Source of the DNA: Brachyhypopomus gauderio
Taxonomy: Eukaryota > Chordata > Actinopteri > Gymnotiformes > Hypopomidae
Direction: 5' to 3'
NCBI RefSeq assembly: GCF_052324685.1
Contig: NC_135225.1
Location: forward strand, 13,341,204-13,405,203
Length of the DNA: 64,000 nt
Shown: positions 45,390 to 56,135 of the stretch, in pieces
Position numbering within the stretch: position 1 is the stretch's first letter
How the letters are laid out: each line of letters opens with the position of its first letter
The notes under the pieces: model-generated
Databases searched by the model: none
What the model was told of the DNA's origin: nothing
The model's input: the letters and a program-made list of their open reading frames with translations, nothing else
Program-made: the position numbers and the translations under genes

Positions 45390-46256
45390 CACATATGTCA
45401 AAGTCAAGGAATTGATTATCTATGGCCCCCTGGATGATATTTAATTACTATTAGAACCGGCCCGCAGGCCACAGCCGTCCGATGGTGTTTTGCACGCACA
45501 AACACTACATTCCCCACAATGCAACGGTAGCCTGCGAAGTCACTGCAGCGCACACAAGCGGCGAGGGTCTGCGCGGCGAAAATGACGTAATCGCAGTGGC
45601 TCCGCCCGTGCGTGAAGGCGCCGCACGCTGTCGATTCGCAAGGTCGTGCACCTCTCGAATTTTGTAACTGCGCGCACCAGTTAAACTTAATTAAGTTAAA
45701 TATTCATACATATAGTCGAAATGATTCAAAATAATTCGCTTTTTTATTCACATTATTTAATGGTTGTTTATTTTCAAAATGCCCAATCTTAACGTCTTCA
45801 CGTTCTCTCATGTTTCGTCAGGGAATTACAAGAGGCTCGTATTTGTTAACGTAATACAAGAGAACTGTTCAGTCAGATAGCTATTTGTTGTGAAACGACG
45901 TCATTACAATTTCAAGCATTTTCAAGTACTTTAGCCTAAATTCCAGCACTTTTCAAACCTTTATTACTTTATTCATTTAATGTACAGGACATGTTTTCTT
46001 TGAAGCAAGTTTGTTTTTATCTGTTTGCTTGTTGAAAAATGTTTTCACTTGAAATTACTGACAGATCCATAAGAAAATATTGAAATATTGCTTTATTCAT
46101 TTAAGCATTAAATAAAATACACTGTGTTAGGTCTTGGTTCAATAGGCTATGTGCAATCATTTCAATATGTTTTAATAAACATTGAACCAGTCTGGCCCTC
46201 GGCTTGTAGCAAATTTGGTTTTTTGGCCCTCGGTGTATTTGACTTTGACATCCCTG
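45390..46256 (-). mobile_element. hAT-type element, family C copy 2 (867 bp)
   Basis: Reverse-oriented copy of 10908-11777, ending ACATCCCTG. Exact 8-bp duplication GGTTAGAG (45382-45389, 46257-46264). CpG-rich core at about 45480-45680. No transposase. Confidence 0.9.
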
Positions 46257-46264
46257 GGTTAGAG

Positions 46265-47114
46265 GATATACCTGATACACTAATATGAATGAGCCACTGC
46301 TCAATACTTCTGATGATTGTCTTTGATCAAATTGATTAGTTGCTTGAACATTGCAGGGGCAGAGGAGGGGTCTGTGGCTAGGGCTGAGCCGGAGGAGGGG
46401 TTGTTTGAACGGATAGACAGCGCAGGAGAGGGGTTAGAGTAGTGTCAGAGAGGCTAAGCAGAGCAGTGGGAGATGTCAGAGCACTGAGTCTGGAGAGACC
46501 GTTTCCTCAACACAGTGCTTAGAAGAAGCATTAATTTTTCAGCCCTGGTCCAGAACGTTGAGTTTTTTTTGGAATTCTTCTGGAACAGTTAGACAGTGTG
46601 TTGGAGATTGCTAATCCTTTAATTTCCATGAAAATAACCCTGAAAAGAATATTTTTGAGTTTGAGCAGCAGGCTAGACAGATGCAGCATAATGTGGGTAT
46701 GACTCCTGACAATAAGGTTCGCTTTACTGACATGGTTTGAGTGTCATCTGGGATGTAAAATTGTGGTTTTCGAGACGGCTCAAAAAAAAGGATGCAGTTT
46801 TTTTCAATTCACAGAATTACTCCATAGCAGACGTTACGGCTGTGCTCTGTGTTTGCTGTCTTGTTGTTGTGTCTGCCTGTTTGTTCTAGTGTTGTGTCAT
46901 TCGTGAACGTTCAAATGTATGAAACGTTTGAGTGAACGAACTGAATCGAATCACTTCCTCAGCTGATTCGTTCCTTTTTCAGTTCAGTAATTGAGCTCAG
47001 CAGCGACCGTGGGAACCGGCAGGGGAACTGCAGTGTGGTCTGTGAATCAGCGAATCACCCGCCAATCTGGAGACAGACACATTCATTGCGAGGGAACTGT
47101 GCATGCTCAGTGAT
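46265..47114. other. Unclassified stretch
   Basis: The stretch 46340-46450 is purine-rich with a short open run, but no recognised protein. About 46898-47110 has several GAACGTTC and GATTCGTT motifs related to the minisatellite that follows. No gene is supported. Confidence 0.35.
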
Positions 47115-47400
47115 TCGTTCAGTGATTCGTTCATGAACTGAAAGCTCTCGTTCACTCGCTGATTCGTTCATGAACTGAAAGCTCTCGTTCACTCGCTGAT
47201 TCGTTCATGAACTGAAAGCTCTCGTTCACTCTCTGATTCATTCATGAACTGAAAGCTCTCGTTCACTCGCTGATTCGTTCATGAACTGAAAGCTCTCGTT
47301 CACTCTCTGATTCGTTCATGAACTGAAAGCTCTTGTTCATTTTCTGATTCGTTCATGAACTGAAAGCTCTCATTCATTTTCTGATTCGTTCACTGAACGT
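47115..47400 (+). repeat. 37-bp minisatellite, about 7 copies
   Basis: TGAACTGAAAGCTCT recurs every 37 bp (47134, 47171, 47208, 47245, 47282, 47319, 47356), with the last copies diverging. Each unit contains the palindromic GTTCATGAAC and the GATTCGTTC motif seen in the hAT-like fragments at 32870 and 59120. Confidence 0.9.
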
Positions 47401-47987
47401 AATGTCACCCAGAAAACTGTTGTAAGGAGGTGATTCACGTTTGCGCTGCCACTCACTCACATTTTCTTTTTGATTGCACATTTAAGTCTTAATTTTCATC
47501 TGAATGTACAGTTTTTATCTTAATGTTGCTCTTAATTTAATATTTATTTTGCACTCAGTTAGTTTGCACTCAGGTTAGTTCATACTTATTTTTGTGACGG
47601 GCAGGGTGAGCAACTAAAAAGGAAGCGATCACGGCAAGTCTCAGGGAAAGAGGATGGTTTAATTGAAAGTGCGCAAACCAGGAGCAGCCTGCAACACATC
47701 ACACACACACGCACACATACGACACACAACATAACGCGCACCTACTCTGACCTTTGACCCCCCTTTACCCAGGGGGGAGGGGACCCCTTCTTGGCATGAG
47801 GAGACACCCTGTCCATACACCCCAGGCATCCTCTGCCTACATAAAGGGGTACAGGGGCTCCTACCCGCTCAGGGGTCCCTCCCAACCGGTCAGGTCTCCT
47901 AAGGGAGTTGCGCCTTCAGAAAAGAAAAAGGAAAGGAACCCCATAGCTCCCCCCAAAAAACATATTTAGGGAAGGCCCCTCTGGGGA

Positions 47988-48750
47988 TGTAACGTGGGTC
48001 CACTGACTACAGAGGACCCACGGGGTTTTTTGTTTGATGGGCTCAGGAGCAAACTCCAAACACAAACGGTGAACTGAGGCCTCCGCGAGGAGCGGGAAAC
48101 GCAGAAAATAAAAGCAGAGAATACGTCTCTGAAAATCCCAACAGAAAACACACGGAGGCAACGGCTCAACGTGTCTGCACAAAACAGGAGCACAAACGAA
48201 CAAAATAAAGAAGCCAAAGAACCAAAAACACACGGAGGCAATAACTCAACGTGTCTGCACAAAACAGGAGCACAAACGAACAAAATAAAGAAGCCAAAGA
48301 ACCAAAAACACACGGAGGCAATAACTCAACGTGTCTGCACAAAACAGGAGCACAAACGAACAAAATAATGAAACAGTAATACAGGAAGGGAACAGTGAAG
48401 GAAAACTTGAGGTAGGCCAGGAAGGGCGCAGGAGAGAGACTCGAAGTGGAACAGGGGAAAGACAAAACAAACGAGAGAGAGAATGCACTAGAGAGGAGTA
48501 GAATACCGGCTGGCAGCACGTGCGAGTAGCAACGAACAACTCAGCAGTGAGGCACTGCAACTGTGCCTGTTAAATAGGGGAAGACACAGCTGCAGGTCCT
48601 CACCGCTGATTGCGTCTCGTTTGCGCATCCAGTCTAGCACTCCTTCTAGTGGCGACCGGAGGGACGGTTCTGGACCCAGCCCTGACAGACGTGGGTAGAG
48701 CGCGCCCTCTAGTGGCGACAGGGGGAACGGTCCTGGGTCCAGCCCTGACA
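47988..48750 (-). repeat. 3' LTR of sushi-type chromovirus (763 bp)
   Basis: Equal in length and visibly identical to 55373-56135. It contains an 80-bp unit repeated about 2.7 times (48149 to about 48371). The stop codon of pol lies inside it (48600-48602). A purine-rich tract on the minus strand adjoins it at about 48751-48765. Confidence 0.95.
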
Positions 48751-50119
48751 GAGCCCCCCCTCCTAGGCCCGAGGCCCCGCGGGCCCAGAGCGACGGCCCT
48801 GTCGCGAAAGAAATCCCGAATAAGGGCCGGTTCCAGTACACGGGACCGGGGAACCCAGCAGCGCTCCTCGGGCCCGTACCCCTCCCAGTCCACGAGAAAC
48901 TGCTCGCGACCCCGGACACGACGCACGTCCAAAAGGCGGCGAACGATGTGAGCCGGCGACCCGCCGACGTCGAGCGGAGGGGGGACGGGAGGCCTAGGGG
49001 CACCGCACAGGAATGGCCGGAGATGGGACACGTGAAAGACCGGGTGTACACGCATCGAGGGAGGCAGCACCAAGCGGTAAGACACGGGATTGATCCGTCG
49101 GTCGACCTTAAAAGGGCCCAGGAACCGAGGAGCCAACTTCCTGGTGCCCCCGCGTACTGGCAGGTCACGGGCAGCCAGCCAAACCCTTTGGCCAGGCCGA
49201 AACGACAGTGCAGGGAGGCGATGCCTATCGGCAGCGCGACAGTGGACAGCGGAGGCCTTCTTCAGGGCCTTCCGCGCTCGCACCCAGGCCTTCCGGCACC
49301 GCCGCACATGAGCCATAGCCCCAGGGACCGCCACGGCCTTTTCCTGTTCAGCGAACACCTGCGGGGCGTAGCCGAACAGGCACTCGAAGGGCGACATGCC
49401 CAACGATGAATGCCAGAGGGTGTTGTGAGCGTATTCCGCCCACATGAGGTGGGTAGCCCAGGAACCGGGGTTGTCACAGGCCAGGCACCGAAGGGTTTGT
49501 TCAAGGTCTTGATTGACCCGTTCGGTCTGGCCGTTAGACTGGGGGTGAAACCCGGACGAGAGGCTAGCAGTAGCACCGATGAGGTCCAGAAATGCCCGCC
49601 AAAAGCGGCTGGTAAATTGAGGGCCCCTGTCCGACACCACGTCCTGGGGAAACCCGAAGTTGCACACAACGTGCCTGAGGAGGAGAGAGGCGGTCTCCTG
49701 AGCCGAAGGCAGCTTGGGCAGCCCAATGAATTTGGTGAACTTGGAGAAGCGGTCGACGACCACCAGGATAGCGGTGAGACCCTTGGATGGCGGAAGACCG
49801 GTCACAAAATCGAGGGAGATGTGGGACCATGGCCTAGGGGGCACGGGAAGAGGATGTAACAGCCCCCTGGGCTTGCTACGGGGAGTCTTACCCCGACCAC
49901 AGGTTTCACAGGCCTCTACGAACCTCCCCACCTCCTTGTCCATTCGGGGCCACCAGAACCTCCGTCTGATGAATTCCAGGGTACGGCGCGCCCCAGGATG
50001 AGCCGTAAAGCGCGCCGTGTGGCCCCAGAGCATCACCCTGCGGCGAACGGCGGGGGGAACATAGAGGCACCCAGTGGGTTCGCCACCAGGCCCGCGGTCC
50101 TTGGCCAGCTCTTTTTTAA
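48600..50119 (-). CDS. Chromovirus pol, second part: integrase with chromodomain
   Basis: Minus strand, open from the TTAA at 50119 to a stop at 48600. It begins with the tail of the linker, then an integrase zinc finger (HPGARRTLEFI, then CETCGRGK) and the catalytic core with Asp in SLDFVTGLPPS, Asp in VVSDRGPQFTS and Glu in NGQTERVNQ. A C-terminal chromodomain follows (FLVDWEGYGPEERCWVP), which marks the chromovirus lineage. The final about 50 residues are encoded in the 3' LTR. The frame matches the first pol part when the piggyBac insert and one TTAA are not counted. Confidence 0.9.
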
Positions 50120-52453
50120 CACTAGAACTACCAAGCCGCCTGCTTTCGACAGTACCCCACTAGAACTACCAAGCCGCCTGCTTTCGACAGTGTCCCAACT
50201 AGACTCTTGGTCTCTTGGCAGGTGTGATAAGCCCTTCTTACCTCCAGTGTTATGTAAATGAGGCGTGTGCTGTGGGTGGTTGCTGTTGACACACCTTTCA
50301 ATACACACCTTTGGCTGCCTCATGAGACTGCAAGCTCTCTTGCAAGAAATCTGCTCATCTTAGGATATGTTTGAGATTTGATTTGTGGAAGGTTGAAATA
50401 ATGTGAAATTGACACAAACATATTTGAATTATAGTGACATATTGATTATTCAAAATGGCTCTGATTAGAATTAAATAGAATAATATTCTTGAGCAATTTT
50501 AACTTATCAAGATGGTACTTTTTGCAGTGTGTCTCTTTCAAAAACACAACAGCCATAACTGGCAAACAAAAATAGAAAATTTACTTTTCTCTCCCTACTC
50601 TCTTTTTTTGGCCTACCTCCACCCCCCCATACCTTCTTTGGAGGACAACTTTATTTTTATGTAAGGATCAGAAAACAATTCTGTACCACCACCATCACCA
50701 CACAGAGAGTAGCCTGTTCAGCCATAACAGTGTTATGAAAATGAGGCCATTACATTGATTCTAAATGTAGGAGTACTGTTTGTGTGTTTGTATGGGGAGG
50801 GGTGGAGGTGGGAATATGCAGGTCCAGAAGAAATGGTCCTCTGGAACAAGGTGAAGGTGAATTGGTGAAGCCACCCCCCACCCCCCAAAAAAGTCAACAT
50901 TGCCAGAAATTGATATTCAAGTTAGCTTTATTGGTATATAGGTGTATATATAAATACACCTATGAATATTCTGCACACACTTGGCACTGCCACATCATCT
51001 CCTTTCTGCACTTGCCACATGTGAACCTATCACAAGACACACAACGATTAGTGGCACGGTTACTTTTGCAACAACACTTGACCTGGCACCATGCCCTTTT
51101 CCCTGTGTCAGGTGTAGGTGGTTGCTGCTGCTGAGCCTTTTCCTTGGCCACCTCCTTGGCTGCCACATGAGCCTATGCAAGCTCTTCTGTAAGATTGACC
51201 AAAAACTCCGACCGTCTCTCCTTTACCTCAGTGCATGCTTGAAAAAGCACATAGGCATTCAGTGCTGCAATGTCAATCATATTATAAAACACAGCGACTG
51301 GCCAACGCCGTGTTCCGCAACGCACAGTGTACTTTCGTACCATCTGGTCCATTATATCCACACCACATTTTAGGGAGTTGTAGACAGTGATTGTGTTTGG
51401 CTTTTTTTTTGTGTGTTCCCAGTCTCCACCGTACTGTGCATGGTACTGAGGATGCATACAGTCTTTCAGAAGAAAACAGCAACGGGTCTTGGATGGGAAA
51501 AGTTGTTCATCTATGGTGATATGCCTTCCTGGGTGGTATGAAGTGATGCAGTTGCCATCGAAAGATTTCCAAATATTAGAAATTGCAGCAAACCGGTCAG
51601 TTGCAGCTCGTTCATGGCGTGTGTCCTTGTCGTCAAAGCGTAGGTGCCGCATGATGTCCTGAAAGCGGTTTCGCGACATTATCTTCATGATGAAGGGCAC
51701 TCCCAGTTTTGCAGACCATGCGTCATGCACCGCTGGAAGGCGGACAATCCCTCGCAGGATGAGGATTGCAATGAACACCATTAGTTCAGGGATGGCCATG
51801 AACCAGTTTTCTTGCTCTTGCTGTGTCTGGCGTGCATGCTGGACAGTCCACTCCTGTATGGTCTGAAGTATCTCCAAAGAGATGAAACAGAGGAAACTTT
51901 GCAAGCGACTAGTCACTTTCCTTCTGGGAAAAGCAGTTGGCTCTCCGTTCATGGGATGGCGTTCAGCTGGGCTGTGATGTGCATAACAAAGAATGGGGGC
52001 CATACAGGTGGACCATACAGGACAGGATAGAAATGTAATTTTTTAACCTTATTTTCAGTAGTTTTTAGCACTTTGAGTTGCATGAATGTATGAAAGGTGC
52101 TATACAAATAAAGACTATTATTATTTATTAGAAAAAAACACAGCTCAAATGACCACTGCAATGGTTCACCAACTGCTGCTACATTGGACATCCATATTCA
52201 TCCAAACACAAAGACAGTCTCCCTCAATCTCTCCAAGGGGAGGCCAGAGTTTTTTCTTCTCTATCTGAGTCAGTGAACACATCCAGCAGAACAATGAACT
52301 GATGGGTCACACCATCACCCACTCCCCGTCTACCTATAATGGCTGCATGTGCATAACAAAGGGTGGCCTAATGGGATGCAAATGTCCCCAGAACTGCCCC
52401 CTGGTGGAGGCCAGGTAGAAAAGTTTGGAATTAAAATGGTGGTAGTCCTAGTG
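50120..52453 (-). mobile_element. piggyBac-type DNA transposon in chromovirus pol (2334 bp)
   Basis: Flanked by TTAA (50116-50119, 52454-52457), the piggyBac target. Ends CACTAGAACTACCA and, in reverse complement, CACTAGGACTACCA. The left end is partly duplicated: ACTAGAACTACCAAGCCGCC occurs at about 50121 and again at about 50160. It encodes a deleted transposase on the minus strand. Confidence 0.9.
50960..52003 (-). pseudogene. piggyBac transposase, internally deleted, with in-frame stop
   Basis: The minus-strand frame 52003-51173 covers the N-terminal helical part (FMAIPELMVFIAILILRGIV, RFDDKDTRHE) and the entry to the DDE domain (ITIDEQLFPSKTRC). It then jumps to the last catalytic block (CGVDIMDQM) and RRWPVAVFYNMIDIAALNAY. 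The central part that normally carries the first two catalytic Asp residues is missing. A TAG at 51173-51175 stops the frame, but the same frame stays open downstream to 50960. That stretch encodes the Cys-rich C-terminal zinc domain (CVSCDRFTCGKC, CQVC). About 350 residues against 550-600 for a full transposase. Confidence 0.85.
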
Positions 52454-54486
52454 TTAACGAGGCCCTCTACCTCCCACTGGATGGGAGCCACCACCACTCC
52501 AGGGGGAAGCACGGTTTCGGGGAAGGCGGGCTCGGGCTCGGGTTCCCACTGTCTGGACAGGGCGTCAGGTTTAGTGTTCTTGGAGCCGGGGCGGTAGGAC
52601 AGGGTGAAATCAAAACGACCGAAGAACAGGGACCACCTGGCCTGCCGAGCGTTCAGGCGCTTGGCCTGCTGTAGGTAGGACAGGTTCTTGTGGTCAGACC
52701 AGACCAGGAATGGGTGACGAGACCCTTCTAACCACTGGCGCCACTCTTCGAGAGCTAACTTAACCGCCAACAGCTCCTTGTCCCCTACATCATACCTGCG
52801 CTCGGTGGGCGTGAAACGGTGGGAATAGAAGGCGCAGGGATGCAACCGGGGAGGAAGGCCGACTCTTTGAGACAACACGGCTCCTACTCCCATGTCGGAG
52901 GCATCGGTTTCCACAACAAAGGGGAGCTCCGGGTCGGGCACCCGTAGAACCGGAGCAGAAGTGAAACGAGCCTTGAGGTCCTGGAACACCTGTTCGGCTT
53001 CCGGGGTCCATGTGAACCCCCCCAACCTCTTGCTGGTCAGGGCAGAGAGTGGGGCGGCCAGGGAGCCGAAACCCTTAATAAACCGCCGGTAAAAGTTAGC
53101 GAACCCAAGGAATCGTTGAACAGAACGAACCGACGTGGGTGTGGGCCATTTAGTAACAGCCTGGATCTTAGCGGGATCCATAGACAGCTGGTTCTTAGAC
53201 ACGATAAACCCCAAGAACGGCACCTCTTGACTGTGGAACACAGACTTCTCGAGCTTGACATAGAGGTGGTTTTCCAGTAACAGCTGTAAGACCCTGCGGA
53301 CGTGCTGCACGTGCTCCTGGACGGTACGACTATATATAAGTATGTCGTCGAGGTAGACGAACACATAACGGTCAAGGGCCTCTCTAAGTATCTCATTGAC
53401 AAAGCGTTGGAAGACCGCCGGGGCGTTCATCAGGCCGAACGGCATGACCAGGTACTCGTAGTGCCCGGCTGGTGTGATAAAGGCGGTTTTCCACTCGTCC
53501 CCCTCCCTGACCCGCAGCAGATTGTACGCGCTGCGTAGGTCCAGTTTGGTGAACACCGACGCCTGCTGGAGGGCCTCAAACGCCGAGGACATGAGAGGGA
53601 GGGGGTGACGATCCTTGACAGTTATCTTATTGAGTTCTCGATAGTCGATACAAGGCCTAAGGCCCCCGTCCTTTTTGCCCACAAAAAAGAAACCCGCCCC
53701 AGCTGGGGAAGTGGAGGGTCGGATGATCCCGGCCGCCAGGGACTCCTGGATGTAATCCTCCATGGCCCTGCGCTCGGGTAACGCTAATGAGAACAGGCGC
53801 CCCCTAGGGGGAGCCGTACCCGGGAGGAGATTAATAGCAATGTCGTTAGCCCTATGGGGTGGTAGGAACCCTGCCTTGCGCTTGCTGAAAACGTCCCGGA
53901 GGTCGTGGTATTCCGCGGGGACCTTTCCTAACCCCTTGATCTCCTCCGGGTTACCCCCTGGCTCGGGGCGGAGAGGAGTCAAACAGACCTTCTCACATAT
54001 GGTGCTCCAGCGGCTAATGGTGAGGTTAAGCCAGTCTATATTGGGGTTGTGGCGTTGGAGCCACGGGAAGCCCAATATGAGCTGTAATCGGGGCGCGGCA
54101 ATAACGTAAAGGGCGGTCTGTTCGTGGTGGTTGCCTTTTTGTATCAACAGGGGCACCGTCTGATGAGTGACCATACCAGAGGTAAGTATACGACCGTCGA
54201 CAGCGGACACAGAGAGATGCTTCTCTAACGGGGTAAGGGGTATCGCGAGGGACGAGGCTAGGGACGCGTCAATGAAGTTCCCCGCAGCTCCGGAGTCGAT
54301 CAGGGCCAGTAGCCGATGCTCCTTGGAGCCTCTCCATGACAAGACCGCATGAGCCATCAGACCCGTGGCAGGGGAATATGTGGTCTGACCCGTCGGGGTT
54401 TCCCCAGTCACCGGCGGGTCTGCCCTTTTCCCTGTAGCTCGGGGCAATCCGCGATCTTGTGCTCGGTACCCCCACAATACAGGCAT
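52454..54486 (-). CDS. Chromovirus pol, first part: protease, RT, RNase H
   Basis: Minus strand, in the -1 frame relative to gag. It contains protease ([10 protein letters not shown]), RT ([27 protein letters not shown], catalytic [10 protein letters not shown]) and RNase H ([17 protein letters not shown], then [15 protein letters not shown]). The frame continues from the frameshift site at about 54426 and is cut at 52457 by the piggyBac insertion, after which it runs into piggyBac sequence and stops at 52330. No other lesion was seen, so apart from the insertion this pol looks intact. Confidence 0.9.
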
Positions 54487-55355
54487 TTACCCCCCCGCAA
54501 GCGGTCCTCCCTTTCCTGCCTTGACAGGCGCGTATGGCCTAATTGCATTGGCTGTTCCCCTGTCTCGGCAGGTCCGGACGTAGTGCCGGGTGTGTCTGGG
54601 TGTGTTACCACTCTACTCTGTGGTCGCCGCTGCGTTTTACGGTCACGCAACCTGTTGTCTATCTTGATCGCGAGATCGATCATAGCGTCTAGCGTGGTGG
54701 GTGTTTCTCTGAGGGCTAGCTCGTCCTTGAGTTCCTCGCTAAGCCCCTCCATGAATATGGCCCCGAGAGCCTCTGATCCCCAAGAGCTCTCTGCAGCCAG
54801 CGTGCGGAAACTCAGGGAGTACTCGGCCACGGTCGCCCTGCCCTGGCGTGTCCGCAGCAGTCTAGAACCCGCCAGACCGTCGGCCAGAGGATGGTAGAAG
54901 GCCTGACGCATAGCATTGGAGAAGCGGTCGAACGAGGCGCAGGTCTCAGGCTGCTTCTCCCACACCGGCGTGGCCCACTGTAAGGCCTTGCCTGAGAGCA
55001 AAGCCATCACGTAGGCTACCTTAGCCCGCTCGGTGGGGAAGCGGGAGGGTTGCTGTTCGAAAACGAGTGAACACTGCAGCAAAAACCCTCGACAGCCTTC
55101 GGGTTCCCCGGTGTAACGTGCGGGAGCGGGTAACACGGGCTCCCCACGTGAGACGCTAGTGTGTTCGGGCACCGGAGAGGAGACAGACGGCCCGGGGTGA
55201 GCGGCAGCCTGACTAGCCGCCTGAACGGTAGCAGACAAGTTCTGCAGTTGGGTAAGTATCTGCTGTAAGACCTGCTCATGCCTGCCTATAGCTTGCCCTT
55301 GAGCAGCCAAAGCCGTCCTCAGCTCATCGACGGTCTGGGAGCCTGCTGAGTCCAT
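54408..55355 (-). CDS. Chromovirus gag
   Basis: An ATG at 55355 opens 315 codons on the minus strand, 17 bases after the 5' LTR. It has an N-terminal coiled-coil-like segment (about residues 10-50), the retrotransposon gag capsid ([20 protein letters not shown] to [19 protein letters not shown]) and one CCHC knuckle ([14 protein letters not shown]) near the end. The slippery heptamer at 54432-54426 lies six codons before the stop. The GTG-led extension to 55388 would begin in the LTR and is not chosen. Confidence 0.9.
   Translation of the reverse strand: MDSAGSQTVDELRTALAAQGQAIGRHEQVLQQILTQLQNLSATVQAASQAAAHPGPSVSSPVPEHTSVSRGEPVLPAPARYTGEPEGCRGFLLQCSLVFEQQPSRFPTERAKVAYVMALLSGKALQWATPVWEKQPETCASFDRFSNAMRQAFYHPLADGLAGSRLLRTRQGRATVAEYSLSFRTLAAESSWGSEALGAIFMEGLSEELKDELALRETPTTLDAMIDLAIKIDNRLRDRKTQRRPQSRVVTHPDTPGTTSGPAETGEQPMQLGHTRLSRQEREDRLRGGKCLYCGGTEHKIADCPELQGKGQTRR
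54426..54432 (-). promoter_or_regulatory. -1 ribosomal frameshift heptamer GGGAAAA
   Basis: On the minus strand the heptamer reads G GGA AAA in the gag frame, the canonical X XXY YYZ form. The pol frame is exactly the -1 frame and is open from here through protease. The gag stop follows 18 bases later. The pol yield would be set by slippage. Confidence 0.85.
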
Positions 55356-55360
55356 AGTTG

Positions 55361-55372
55361 GCTGAGTTGTTC
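55361..55372 (-). other. Self-priming primer-binding site of chromovirus
   Basis: Directly after the 5' LTR, the minus strand reads GAACAACTCAGC. This is the exact reverse complement of 12 bases inside the LTR (55930-55919) that begin where the transcript should start, about 32 bases after a TATTTAA box (55961-55955). It fits the Tf1/sushi mode, in which the RNA 5' end folds back as primer instead of a tRNA. Confidence 0.85.
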
Positions 55373-56135
55373 TGTAACGTGGGTCCACTGACTACAGAGG
55401 ACCCACGGGGTTTTTTGTTTGATGGGCTCAGGAGCAAACTCCAAACACAAACGGTGAACTGAGGCCTCCGCGAGGAGCGGGAAACGCAGAAAATAAAAGC
55501 AGAGAATACGTCTCTGAAAATCCCAACAGAAAACACACGGAGGCAACGGCTCAACGTGTCTGCACAAAACAGGAGCACAAACGAACAAAATAAAGAAGCC
55601 AAAGAACCAAAAACACACGGAGGCAATAACTCAACGTGTCTGCACAAAACAGGAGCACAAACGAACAAAATAAAGAAGCCAAAGAACCAAAAACACACGG
55701 AGGCAATAACTCAACGTGTCTGCACAAAACAGGAGCACAAACGAACAAAATAATGAAACAGTAATACAGGAAGGGAACAGTGAAGGAAAACTTGAGGTAG
55801 GCCAGGAAGGGCGCAGGAGAGAGACTCGAAGTGGAACAGGGGAAAGACAAAACAAACGAGAGAGAGAATGCACTAGAGAGGAGTAGAATACCGGCTGGCA
55901 GCACGTGCGAGTAGCAACGAACAACTCAGCAGTGAGGCACTGCAACTGTGCCTGTTAAATAGGGGAAGACACAGCTGCAGGTCCTCACCGCTGATTGCGT
56001 CTCGTTTGCGCATCCAGTCTAGCACTCCTTCTAGTGGCGACCGGAGGGACGGTTCTGGACCCAGCCCTGACAGACGTGGGTAGAGCGCGCCCTCTAGTGG
56101 CGACAGGGGGAACGGTCCTGGGTCCAGCCCTGACA
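55373..56135 (-). repeat. 5' LTR of sushi-type chromovirus (763 bp)
   Basis: On the minus strand it runs TGTCAGGG to GTTACA. TATTTAA box at 55961-55955, predicted transcript start about 55930. It contains the 80-bp tandem repeat (about 55534-55756). Same sequence as 47988-48750 by eye. Confidence 0.95.

Larger units (their letters stand above)
47988..56135 (-). mobile_element. Tf1/sushi-type Ty3/gypsy chromovirus, interrupted by piggyBac
   Basis: Paired 763-bp LTRs and an exact GGGGA duplication (47983-47987, 56136-56140). On the minus strand: 5' LTR (55373-56135), self-priming site, gag (55355-54408), -1 frameshift into pol (to 48600), 3' LTR. The piggyBac element at 50120-52453 splits pol. 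Without it and one TTAA, the element is 5810 bp. LTR identity suggests a young insertion, and the piggyBac insertion is younger still. Confidence 0.95.

Noticed and set aside
48149..48371. CRISPR-like regular repeats in the LTR
   Set aside because: The 80-bp units are contiguous tandem copies without spacers, occur in both LTRs and lie in a eukaryotic retrotransposon.
48610..49859. Plus-strand frames opposite the integrase
   Set aside because: Shadows of the minus-strand integrase/chromodomain frame in GC-rich coding sequence.
55373..55388. Gag start at 55388
   Set aside because: That codon is GTG inside the LTR; the first ATG at 55355 is 17 bases past the LTR and gives the usual gag start.
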